From Candidatus Arcticimaribacter sp. (GTDB lineage: Bacteria > Bacteroidota > Bacteroidia > Flavobacteriales > Flavobacteriaceae): a DNA stretch of 10,826 bases. Every line of letters starts with the position of its first letter. Within the stretch, counting starts at the first letter, position 1. The stretch is taken from the NCBI GenBank assembly GCA_011526275.1, contig WTJP01000029.1, positions 1 to 10,826 on the forward strand. The letters are read 5' to 3'. The notes beneath the pieces are model-generated. The model saw nothing but the letters and a program-made list of their open reading frames with translations. It was not told the DNA's origin and searched no databases. This document shows positions 1 through 5,999 of the stretch, piece by piece. The translations under genes and the position numbers were made by a program.

Positions 1-13
1 AAAATGTTTTCTG

Positions 14-21
14 TATTTTTG
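14..21 (+). promoter_or_regulatory. Candidate -7 promoter box (TATTTTTG) for dusB
   Basis: TATTTTTG matches the Bacteroidota -7 consensus TAnnTTTG at every fixed position. It ends 17 bp before the GTG start of dusB, so the leader would be only about a dozen bases. The -33 region lies outside the window, so only half of the promoter can be judged. The box is AT-rich and could occur by chance, but its spacing matches other boxes in this window. Confidence 0.45.
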
Positions 22-38
22 CATAAACTTATTTAGCC

Positions 39-1031
39 GTGGTAAAGATTGGTGATATTGAATTAGGGGAATTTCCGCTTTTGTTGGCGCCCATGGAAGA
101 CGTGAGTGATCCTCCCTTCCGTGCCCTGTGCAAGGAGAACGGTGCTGATGTAGTCTATACCGAGTTTATCTCAAGTGAAGGATTGATTCGCGACGCGGCT
201 AAAAGTGTTCAAAAGCTCGATATCTATGAAAAAGAGCGCCCCGTTGGGATTCAAATCTTTGGCGCGAACATGGACTCCATGTTGCGTTCGGTTGAAATCG
301 TTGAAGCGACCAAGCCCGATATCATAGACATCAATTTTGGCTGCCCTGTAAAGAAGGTGGTCTGTAAAGGTGCTGGAGCAGGAATTCTCAAAGATATTCC
401 GCTCATGGTGAAACTCACCGAAGCCATGGTAAAACACACCCACCTGCCCGTTACGGTAAAAACCCGTTTGGGTTGGGATCACGATTCCATTAAGATTGTG
501 GAAGTTGCTGAACGTTTGCAAGACGTGGGCTGCGCTGCGATTTCCATTCACGGGCGAACCCGCGCACAGATGTATAAAGGCGATGCCGACTGGCGCCCGA
601 TTGCCGAGGTGAAAAACAACCCCCGCATGCACATTCCTGTTTTTGGAAATGGCGATGTGAATACCCCAGAACGCGCGGTAGAAATGCGCGACGATTACGG
701 CTTAGACGGAGCCATGATTGGAAGAGCAAGTATTGGAAACCCCTGGTTCTTTAATCAAGTAAAACACTATTTCAAGACAGGCGAGCACATGCCAACCCCT
801 ACCATCGTTGAGCGGGTTGAGGCAGCACGACGTCATTTGGAAATGTCTATCGCTTGGAAAGGAGAAACCCTTGGGGTTTTAGAAACCCGCCGCCACTATA
901 CCAATTACTTCAAAGGGATTCCGCATTTTAAGGAGTACCGTACCCGCATGGTGACTTCCAACGCTTCAGAAGAGGTTTTTGCGACTTTAGCCGAGGTGGA
1001 AAAACAGTGGGGCGACTACGAAATGGCTTAA
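39..1031 (+). CDS. dusB: tRNA-dihydrouridine synthase (DusB-type)
   Basis: FMN- and NADPH-dependent reductase that converts specific uridines in the tRNA D-loop to dihydrouridine in the cytoplasm. At 330 aa it has normal length for the family. Visible motifs are the N-terminal FMN-binding APMEDVSD (residues 17-24), the NFGCP segment with the likely catalytic Cys102, the VKTRLGW strand (139-145), IHGRT with His171, the FMN-phosphate GNGDV (203-207) and GRASIGNPWFF (228-238). A C-terminal helical domain follows. The start is GTG at 39: the frame is closed by TAA at 24-26, and the first internal ATG (residue 19) would cut into the FMN motif. There is no Shine-Dalgarno sequence. The stop overlaps the stop of the convergent permease gene by 4 bp. 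The Dus family is certain; the DusB subtype is by overall resemblance. Confidence 0.95.
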   Translation: MVKIGDIELGEFPLLLAPMEDVSDPPFRALCKENGADVVYTEFISSEGLIRDAAKSVQKLDIYEKERPVGIQIFGANMDSMLRSVEIVEATKPDIIDINFGCPVKKVVCKGAGAGILKDIPLMVKLTEAMVKHTHLPVTVKTRLGWDHDSIKIVEVAERLQDVGCAAISIHGRTRAQMYKGDADWRPIAEVKNNPRMHIPVFGNGDVNTPERAVEMRDDYGLDGAMIGRASIGNPWFFNQVKHYFKTGEHMPTPTIVERVEAARRHLEMSIAWKGETLGVLETRRHYTNYFKGIPHFKEYRTRMVTSNASEEVFATLAEVEKQWGDYEMA

Positions 1032-2230
1032 GCCAAATCCATTTTCTTATCGATGTTTCGCGTTGCCCAAGCCGAGGCCAACGCACCTAGACCAAAGACA
1101 GTGACGAGGACCAATAGACCGTTTTGCAGGGCGAATTCCACGGGATAAGGCAATGCCGTTCCGGGAACGTATAGAAAGGGAAACGCTTGTTGAACCGCGA
1201 CCAAGATGGCGCCAAGGAGAAAACCTAAACCGCCCCCTACCCAACTAATGAGTCCTCCTAAATAGAAAAAAACCTGCTGTATTTGCTTAGGGGTTAACCC
1301 CATGGCAAAGAGAATATTGAGTTGAGGTTTCTTGTCTAAAAACATCATGATGAGGGCACCAACCACATTGAACAAGGCGATGATGATGATGAGGCTAAAA
1401 ATCAAATAGACGGCTACATTTTCGGTGTTTAACATCTTATACAATGCAGCGTTGAGTTGAACGCGATTCAACACCCGAATGTCTTGCTGCAGCAAGCTTG
1501 AGATTTCTTTTTCAAGTGCGACCAAGTCGGCGTCCTCAGAGGTCTTGAGCTCGATATAGGTGTATTCGTTTTCTTTTCTTTGGAAAAGGCGTTGGGCCAA
1601 TTCCATTTTAGCGAAGAGGTACTTTTTATCGATCTCTTCGTTGGCAAAGTAAATTCCCGCCGCCACGGCCGATTCGTTGATGAGGGGGTTCTGTCCTAAA
1701 CTGGTTCCCCCTTTTCTTTTGGGCGTGGACAGCTGCAGAAAGTCGGTGTAATCATATACTCCAAGGCTGAGGTATCGCGCGATACCGCCACCAATAATGA
1801 CCTCGTCAAAACTATTGGCGAACCAGTTTCCACTCACGAGTAAGGCTTCAATGTCGATGAGTTCGTTATAGTTTTCTTTTACGCCGCGAAGCAAGCCCAC
1901 TTGGCTCTTGTTGCGGTAGGTTAAAAACACCTTGTCTTCTAGAATTGGACTGGCCATGGCGACACCTTCTAGGGCACTGATTTGTGCCAGTTGCAGCGAA
2001 TCGACCACTAAGCGTTTTCCCAAAACAGCTTCCACCCGAGCGTCGGGATCAAAGGCATTGGAGAAAGAAAGGCCAAAACTTTTAAGCCCAGTAAAAGCAC
2101 TTAGCACGATGAACAAGGAAGCCGAAGCGACCAAGACCACCCCAACCGAAATGAGGTTGATGAGGTTGACAATGGTTTGTTTACTCTTGGAAAAAAAATA
2201 CCGCAATGCAATGAAGAAGGGCAGTTGCAC
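1028..2230 (-). CDS. FtsX-like ABC transporter permease (LolC/LolE-type)
   Basis: Inner-membrane permease of the MacB/FtsX superfamily, annotated in relatives as a lipoprotein-releasing (LolC/LolE-like) subunit. It would work with an ATPase that is not encoded nearby. The 400 residues show the family layout: a short cytoplasmic start with the FIALRYFFSK segment, a first membrane span at about 21-47, a large periplasmic (MacB-PCD-like) domain at about 50-268, then three spans at about 271-297, 319-349 and 370-392. MFLDKKPQLNILFAMGLTPKQI (296-317) is the typical cytoplasmic coupling loop. The start is GTG at 2230, three bases after the rbfA stop and in the same frame, so no earlier start exists; the next Met is far inside the protein. 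This linkage to rbfA is familiar from Flavobacteriia. The exact substrate cannot be read from the sequence. Confidence 0.85.
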   Translation of the reverse strand: MQLPFFIALRYFFSKSKQTIVNLINLISVGVVLVASASLFIVLSAFTGLKSFGLSFSNAFDPDARVEAVLGKRLVVDSLQLAQISALEGVAMASPILEDKVFLTYRNKSQVGLLRGVKENYNELIDIEALLVSGNWFANSFDEVIIGGGIARYLSLGVYDYTDFLQLSTPKRKGGTSLGQNPLINESAVAAGIYFANEEIDKKYLFAKMELAQRLFQRKENEYTYIELKTSEDADLVALEKEISSLLQQDIRVLNRVQLNAALYKMLNTENVAVYLIFSLIIIIALFNVVGALIMMFLDKKPQLNILFAMGLTPKQIQQVFFYLGGLISWVGGGLGFLLGAILVAVQQAFPFLYVPGTALPYPVEFALQNGLLVLVTVFGLGALASAWATRNIDKKMDLA

Positions 2231-2233
2231 GGC

Positions 2234-2626
2234 TTACTTTTTTTGGCGTTTCCCCAGTTGCTCAGGGTCTAGAATAGGGTTTTCAGGCGACTTAAGGGCC
2301 TGATCAATTTCTTCGATATAGTCGAGCGAGTCGTCCATAAAAAACAACAGCTCTGGAACACGGCGCAATTCGTTTTTTAAGATTTGCGAAAGGTCGTGTT
2401 TGACTTGAAAGGCATTGGAACGAATTCCTTCTAACCAAGTATTGGCGTCTTTTGAAGGGAATAAACTCAAATATACTTTTGCGATGGAAAGATCTACAGT
2501 AACGGTTACTTTGGTGACCGAGATCAAGACATTGCTCACCCCTTCTTTACGCACAGCTCCTTGCAAAAGCTGAGCAATTTCTTGCTGTAAAAGCGCACCG
2601 ATTTTCTTCTGTCTTGGACTTTCCAT
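2234..2626 (-). CDS. rbfA: 30S ribosome-binding factor RbfA
   Basis: Small KH-fold protein that binds the immature 30S subunit and helps 16S rRNA 5'-end maturation. The 130-residue length is normal. The N-terminal signature is clear (RQKKIGALLQQEIAQLLQ, residues 5-22), followed by the VSVTKVTVTVDLSIAKVYLSLFP-like strand region (about 34-57) and the C-terminal helix and strand with LRRVPELLFFMDDSLDYIEEID (about 87-108), all hallmarks of the family. The C-terminal tail is basic (GKRQKK). The ATG start at 2626 lies next to the divergent CAP-domain gene (start 2680), leaving a 53-bp shared promoter region. On the minus strand, TAATTTTA (about 2641-2649) is one mismatch from TAnnTTTG and is the best candidate -7 box. 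It is followed 3 bp later by the permease gene, so the two are surely cotranscribed. Confidence 0.95.
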   Translation of the reverse strand: MESPRQKKIGALLQQEIAQLLQGAVRKEGVSNVLISVTKVTVTVDLSIAKVYLSLFPSKDANTWLEGIRSNAFQVKHDLSQILKNELRRVPELLFFMDDSLDYIEEIDQALKSPENPILDPEQLGKRQKK

Positions 2627-2651
2627 ATTGCGATTATTGGGTAAAATTAAG

Positions 2652-2659
2652 CATATTTG
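2652..2659 (+). promoter_or_regulatory. Weak candidate -7 box (CATATTTG) for the CAP-domain gene
   Basis: CATATTTG differs from TAnnTTTG only at the first base. A TTG at 2628-2630, inside the first codon region of rbfA on the other strand, lies 21 bp upstream and would serve as the -33 element. The ATG at 2680 follows 20 bp after the box. If correct, the divergent promoters of rbfA and the CAP gene interleave in 53 bp. Confidence 0.3.
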
Positions 2660-2679
2660 TTGGACTAATATTTTTCAAG

Positions 2680-3192
2680 ATGCAAAAGCGCGTTCTATTC
2701 TTTTTATTCGGTTTGATTTCCTTCTTCGTCTCAGCACAGGGAGATGTTGATGAAATTAGTCAGCTCATTTTTGAGAAGACCAATGCCCTGCGACTTGCAA
2801 AAGGGAAAACACCTTTTAAACCATTGGATAGTTTGAATCGATTGGCGCAGTACCACAGCGACAATATGGTCGCGAAAGCCTTTTACAGCCATGTTGACCC
2901 CGAGGGCTTAAACCCTGTTAGCCGAGCAGAAAAACTAGGCATTCAAGCTTGGCGCAGAGTAGGGAATACTTTTATCGGGATAGCAGAAAACATTGCCCAA
3001 GTGCCTTGGTTTGAAAATGTTTCTACTTGCGGAGACACCCGTTCGGCAGAAGCCTTGGCCGAATGTATGGTTGAGGGCTGGAAAAACTCGCCCCCCCACT
3101 ACAAAAACATCATGGGTGATTATGTTTATCTAGGCGTGGGGATTCAGTTCGACAAAAACAAAATGGGCTTTGGGACACAGGTCTTTCGTTAA
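2680..3192 (+). CDS. Secreted CAP/SCP-domain protein
   Basis: Exported protein of the CAP (cysteine-rich secretory / PR-1 / SCP) superfamily; molecular role in bacteria is mostly unknown. The ATG at 2680 is preferred over the in-frame ATG at 2614. From 2680 the product is 170 aa and opens with an ideal signal peptide: basic MQKR, hydrophobic stretch 5-17, and cleavage after Ala19 in VSAQG. The earlier start would lie inside rbfA and put a second hydrophobic stretch ahead. The CAP domain spans about 25-170. It contains FYSHVDPEG with His71, the AEN motif with Glu103, WKNSPPHYKNIM with His140, and the closing YLGVGIQ strand. His71, Glu103 and His140 would be part of the cavity tetrad. Cys117 and Cys129 could form a disulfide outside the cytoplasm. 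The gene stands alone, and its stop overlaps the DUF2452 stop. Confidence 0.85.
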   Translation: MQKRVLFFLFGLISFFVSAQGDVDEISQLIFEKTNALRLAKGKTPFKPLDSLNRLAQYHSDNMVAKAFYSHVDPEGLNPVSRAEKLGIQAWRRVGNTFIGIAENIAQVPWFENVSTCGDTRSAEALAECMVEGWKNSPPHYKNIMGDYVYLGVGIQFDKNKMGFGTQVFR

Positions 3193-3593
3193 TCGACCTT
3201 TTCCCACTTGTACTCCCCGTTAAGACGAAATGTACCGATGTATTCTTTGTCCCAACTGTCGGGAGAAATCAAAGAGAGAAAGTCTTTCCCGTCCTTCCCA
3301 GCATAGAGGTGATAGCGTTCCCCAACAATGGGCTCAAATTTAAATTTGGCCGAATAGACTCTTTGGGTATCGGCGGCAAGGGTGACAAAGTTTTTAATGC
3401 GGTTTTGTAGATCTTCCAGTTCTGCTTGGAACTGTTTCGACACTTTTTCCACCCCTTTTTGCTTAAAGGCATCTACGTTTGGAATGTGAATGACGGGGCT
3501 GCTGTTGCTGGTCGCATAGGGAAGAAGTTTGGAAATGTATTCCTGGGTTTCTTCATTCCAAGCCACCCCATCGGGTTTTTTGGTGGATTTCAT
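3189..3593 (-). CDS. DUF2452 family protein
   Basis: Soluble 134-residue protein that I recognise as DUF2452, a family of unknown function frequent in Bacteroidota (sometimes labelled a GTP-binding protein without clear basis; no P-loop is visible here). Its features are an N-terminal KKPDGVAWNEETQEY segment (5-19), a LLPYATSNSSPVI segment (23-35), a probable helical or coiled stretch (44-75), then the conserved VYSAKFKFEPIVGERYHLY core (79-97) and a C-terminal FLSLISP...GTFRLNGEYKWEKV strand region (105-133). There is no signal peptide or membrane span. The ATG at 3593 lies 16 bp after a perfect TACTTTTG box. The tail overlaps that of the CAP gene by 4 bp. No function can be assigned from context. 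Confidence 0.85.
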   Translation of the reverse strand: MKSTKKPDGVAWNEETQEYISKLLPYATSNSSPVIHIPNVDAFKQKGVEKVSKQFQAELEDLQNRIKNFVTLAADTQRVYSAKFKFEPIVGERYHLYAGKDGKDFLSLISPDSWDKEYIGTFRLNGEYKWEKVD

Positions 3594-3609
3594 TTTTCTA
3601 GCTTTTTTA

Positions 3610-3617
3610 CAAAAGTA
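3610..3617 (-). promoter_or_regulatory. -7 promoter box (TACTTTTG) for the DUF2452 gene
   Basis: Read on the minus strand, TACTTTTG is a perfect match to TAnnTTTG, 16 bp before the ATG at 3593. No clear TTG lies at the -33 position. Its presence in the 65-bp gap below the 34-residue ORF suggests that DUF2452 can be transcribed independently of that ORF. Confidence 0.5.
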
Positions 3618-3658
3618 CGCACTTCCTTTCGAATGGGAAAAACGCTGTGAAAGAACGA

Positions 3659-3763
3659 CTATTCTTCCTTGTTGTTTCGCATTTCACGAATAGCATTGTA
3701 GCCCATAATGGCTAGTGCGAAGAGGATGCCATAAACGACAATATTGGTCAAGAAATATCCCAT
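3659..3763 (-). CDS. Small single-span membrane protein (34 aa), unannotated-size ORF
   Basis: This short ORF, read by hand, starts with ATG at 3763 and ends with TAG at 3659. The product begins MGYFLTNIVVYGILFALAIM and ends in a charged tail (NAIREMRNNKEE). That gives one transmembrane helix of about 18-20 residues with a cytoplasmic-type hydrophilic C-terminus, the look of a genuine small membrane protein. It fills most of the gap between DUF2452 (3593) and the divergent antiporter (3859). A box AAAATTTG (minus strand, 3784-3777), one mismatch from TAnnTTTG, lies 13 bp before the ATG. I do not recognise a family. Because it reads opposite to an upstream extension of the antiporter frame, an automatic caller that starts the antiporter at 3715 would hide it. 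Confidence 0.5.
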   Translation of the reverse strand: MGYFLTNIVVYGILFALAIMGYNAIREMRNNKEE

Positions 3764-3832
3764 GTTTACGAATGTACAAATTTTTGCTTTTTGCTTCTGG
3801 CGGGAAATGCTTAAGAAAACAAAATTTAGGCG

Positions 3833-3840
3833 TAGTTTTG
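3833..3840 (+). promoter_or_regulatory. -7 promoter box (TAGTTTTG) for the CaCA antiporter
   Basis: TAGTTTTG is a perfect TAnnTTTG match, identical to the box in front of sulP, and ends 18 bp before ATG 3859. It supports the shorter start for the antiporter, since a start at 3715 would lie far upstream of this promoter. No convincing TTG is present at -33. Confidence 0.5.
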
Positions 3841-3858
3841 TTTGATATACGACAGACT

Positions 3859-5004
3859 ATGATGACACTTTCTGCGCTTTTTGCCATCACTTTGGCGATG
3901 TTAATCATTTGGCGATCGAGCGATGGTTTTGAAGTAGCTTCAGAATATTTGGGCCGCAATCTAACCGATGGGGTGCGTGGTGCAACCATCAATGCTGTAG
4001 GGAGTTCGATTCCAGAGTTATTTACCACCTTGTTTAGTTTAATGCTTTTGGGGGAAGTAGACAATTTTGCTTTTGGGATTGGAACCACAGCAGGAAGCGC
4101 CATTTTTAACGGGATGATTATTCCAGCTGTGGCCATACTTGCTGTATTGGGTTACGGAATCGCGCAAAAAGTGAACGTATCCAAAAAGGTGATTTTACGC
4201 GACGGGATTGGTCTTATTATCGCCGAGCTTATTTTGATTTACATGGTTTCGGGCAATCACCTCACTTGGGTGCACGGCCTTGTTTTGATGTTGACCTATG
4301 TGGTCTATGTTGGCTATATGTTCGCTACCATGAAGAAGAAAGAAGAGGAGACTCCTTTAGCTGAACCTAAGGAGCGGGAAGAGGAACATAGAATAGGGCG
4401 AAAGCCTTCCATTTTTAAGGCTTTAATTCTACTCGATTTTGAGCATGTTTTTGTGCGCAAACAAATCAACACCCTAAACGCTTGGGCGCTTCTTTTGTTT
4501 TCCATGCTGGTGATTGGCTTGGCCTGTATTGTCTTGATTCACTCCTGTGAATTACTTTCAGCTGAAATGGGAATTGCCCCCTACTTTATTGCGGTGGTAT
4601 TGGCCTCGGCGGCAACGTCAGTTCCCGACACTATTTTATCTTATCGCGATGCGGTAGCCGGGCAGTATGACGATGCAGTAGCCAACGCATTGGGGAGTAA
4701 TATTTTTGACATTTGTTTTGCTCTAGGGTTCCCGCTATTCGCCTTTACCTTGTTTAACGGGCCCATTACTATGACAGCAGAAACGGTAGCCAATGTCGCC
4801 GAGCTTCAAGCGAGCTTGGTCATCTTGACGATCGCGGCCTTTTTTATCTATTACTTCAATGCTGGTTTACGACAAATTCACGCCTATGCTCTACTAGGGC
4901 TCTACGTGATTTTCACCGCCTTTATTTTCGCAAAAGCCTACGAGTTTTCCTGGGCGATACAGCTAGGAGAAATCTTGGCTTCGTGGATTCCTAAAGTGGC
5001 TTAG
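3859..5004 (+). CDS. CaCA-family sodium/calcium exchanger-like antiporter
   Basis: Inner-membrane cation/Ca2+ antiporter-like protein, 381 aa from ATG 3859 (ATG 3862 is equally possible). The two inverted alpha-repeats that form the ion path are visible. Alpha-1 is DGVRGATINAVGSSIPELF (about 37-55) with Glu53 in the S-x-P-E position. Alpha-2 is IAVVLASAATSVPDTILSY (about 244-262) with Asp257, followed by GQYDDAVANALGSNIFDICF. About ten hydrophobic spans flank a cytoplasmic charged loop at 157-182 (KKKEEETPLAEPKEREEE), as expected for this family. The frame is open back to 3715, but that extension is charged and non-membrane-like and overlaps a small ORF on the other strand. The perfect -7 box at 3833 fits the shorter start. 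Alpha-2 has Asp rather than Glu, so which cation is exported cannot be decided from sequence. It converges with the YeeE operon by a 4-bp overlap. Confidence 0.85.
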   Translation: MMTLSALFAITLAMLIIWRSSDGFEVASEYLGRNLTDGVRGATINAVGSSIPELFTTLFSLMLLGEVDNFAFGIGTTAGSAIFNGMIIPAVAILAVLGYGIAQKVNVSKKVILRDGIGLIIAELILIYMVSGNHLTWVHGLVLMLTYVVYVGYMFATMKKKEEETPLAEPKEREEEHRIGRKPSIFKALILLDFEHVFVRKQINTLNAWALLLFSMLVIGLACIVLIHSCELLSAEMGIAPYFIAVVLASAATSVPDTILSYRDAVAGQYDDAVANALGSNIFDICFALGFPLFAFTLFNGPITMTAETVANVAELQASLVILTIAAFFIYYFNAGLRQIHAYALLGLYVIFTAFIFAKAYEFSWAIQLGEILASWIPKVA

Positions 5005-5417
5005 TGGGGCAAGTGCTTTTGCAAGAGACCATAGCAAAAAGTTCCCAAGGTCGCTGCGGCGATGACAACGAGAATGGGTAAAAACCCAGCCCCTAAAACG
5101 GTAAACATAGGCCCAGGGCAGGCACCAGAAATGGCCCAGCCAAACCCAAAGAAAAGTCCACCAAAGAGGTAACGTTTCCAGCCTTTTTCTTTATCGGCAA
5201 TGTGAATTTCTTCTCCGTCTAAGACCGATTTTACCTTGAGTTTTTTAAGCAAATAGGTGATGATTACTCCACAAAAAAGGGCAGAGCCAATGATGCCGTA
5301 CATGTGGAAGGCCTTGAATTGAAACATTTCATAAATGCGGAACCAAGAAGCCGCTTCCGATTTAAACATGGTGATCCCAAAAAGGATCCCGATTGCAAAA
5401 TAAACAACTGTTTTCAT
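5001..5417 (-). CDS. YeeE/YedE (TsuA-type) half-protein B, thiosulfate/sulfur transporter subunit
   Basis: Membrane protein of 138 residues corresponding to one half of a full-length YeeE/YedE (TsuA) transporter. Hydrophobic spans lie at about 4-18, 38-57, 83-98 and 107-130. The signature GACPGP (residues 98-103, Cys100) is the YeeE-type cysteine motif thought to hand thiosulfate or persulfide sulfur through the pore; Cys49 and Cys128 are also in membrane segments. The ATG at 5417 overlaps the TGA of the preceding half (ATGA), so the two are translationally coupled and probably assemble into one pore. It is the last gene of the sulfur operon and ends in a stop shared with the convergent antiporter. 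Related halves in Bacteroidota are usually annotated as DUF6691 or YeeE/YedE proteins. The transported species is inferred from TsuA, not visible here. Confidence 0.85.
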   Translation of the reverse strand: MKTVVYFAIGILFGITMFKSEAASWFRIYEMFQFKAFHMYGIIGSALFCGVIITYLLKKLKVKSVLDGEEIHIADKEKGWKRYLFGGLFFGFGWAISGACPGPMFTVLGAGFLPILVVIAAATLGTFCYGLLQKHLPH

Positions 5418-5977
5418 GAGAGTAATAGGGGAAGAATAAAGTGATTCACAATAAGGCCACCAGCAAAAAAGCCAATGACAGCAATTAAAGAGGGCAATTG
5501 AAAGTTACTCAAACCCGAGATGGCGTGTCCTGAAGTACACCCCCCAGCATAGCGGGCACCAAAGCCCACAAAAAAGCCACCCAGGCTTAGAAGAACCAAA
5601 GCCTTACCACTGCTTAAGGCGTTAAGGTCGAAAAGCGCACTGGGCATATAGGCCTGACCTGCATCGGCGATACCAAGCGTGTTGAGTTGTGCTATGGTTG
5701 CAGCGCTAATTTCTACAGCAGTAGAGTTGCTGAGAAAGTTAGCCGCAAGGAAACCGCCCAGAATTGCACCAGCAGCAACGACCAAATTCCAGCGTTGCGC
5801 CTTCCAATCAAAAGCGAAAAAGGAGCTTCTCTTCCCTGCTCCTAAAACAGCACAGAGGGTGCGTAAATTGGAGGACATACCAAAGGTCTTCCCTGTCCAG
5901 AGAAGTAAAAACATGACCAAAGCAATCATGGGCCCACTGAAATACCAAGGCCAAGGGTTCATTAAAAATTCAAGCAT
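5414..5977 (-). CDS. YeeE/YedE (TsuA-type) half-protein A, thiosulfate/sulfur transporter subunit
   Basis: Membrane protein of 187 aa, the other half of a split YeeE/YedE transporter. The conserved GKTFGMSSNLRTLC segment (29-42, Cys42) comes first, followed by a span at about 64-82, a polar loop, spans at about 126-142 and 161-185, and the family signature GGCTSGHAISG (145-155) with Cys147 and His151. In characterised TsuA proteins, such cysteines line the path for thiosulfate. The ATG at 5977 is favoured; an in-frame ATG at 5962 (MNPWPW) is an alternative. There are 22 AT-rich bases after the persulfide dioxygenase-rhodanese gene and a 4-bp ATGA overlap with half B downstream. Both halves keep their cysteine motif, so both are expected to be functional. 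Direction of transport is not evident from sequence. Confidence 0.87.
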   Translation of the reverse strand: MLEFLMNPWPWYFSGPMIALVMFLLLWTGKTFGMSSNLRTLCAVLGAGKRSSFFAFDWKAQRWNLVVAAGAILGGFLAANFLSNSTAVEISAATIAQLNTLGIADAGQAYMPSALFDLNALSSGKALVLLSLGGFFVGFGARYAGGCTSGHAISGLSNFQLPSLIAVIGFFAGGLIVNHFILPLLLS

Positions 5978-5999
5978 AATTAAAATTATCTAGGGTTTA

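Noticed and set aside
171..632. 153-codon minus-strand ORF opposite dusB
   Set aside because: It is fully inside the strongly conserved dusB frame on the other strand and shows no domain; a shadow ORF.
1024..1035. 12-bp perfect palindrome TGGCTTAAGCCA
   Set aside because: It arises because both convergent genes end in GCT TAA with interlocked stops; there is no loop or T-run, so it is not a terminator or a clear operator.
2499..2509. GTAACGGTTAC, a second pair of GTAAC/GTTAC half-sites
   Set aside because: The spacer is 1 base instead of 4 and it lies inside rbfA coding for a Val-Thr repeat; not a plausible site for the same regulator.
2614..2679. N-terminal extension of the CAP-domain protein by 22 codons
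   Set aside because: It overlaps the rbfA start and puts a second hydrophobic stretch before an already ideal signal peptide beginning at 2680.
3179..3202. AGGTC-N11-GACCT hairpin followed by four T at the CAP/DUF2452 junction
   Set aside because: The stem is only 5 bp and the T-run is short; too weak to call an intrinsic terminator.
3715..3858. N-terminal extension of the antiporter frame by 48 codons
   Set aside because: Its residues are charged and unlike the family start; the promoter box at 3833 and the small opposite-strand ORF favour ATG 3859.
5679..5993. 104-codon plus-strand ORF opposite YeeE half A
   Set aside because: It runs antisense to a recognisable membrane protein and is basic low-complexity in character; no family resemblance.
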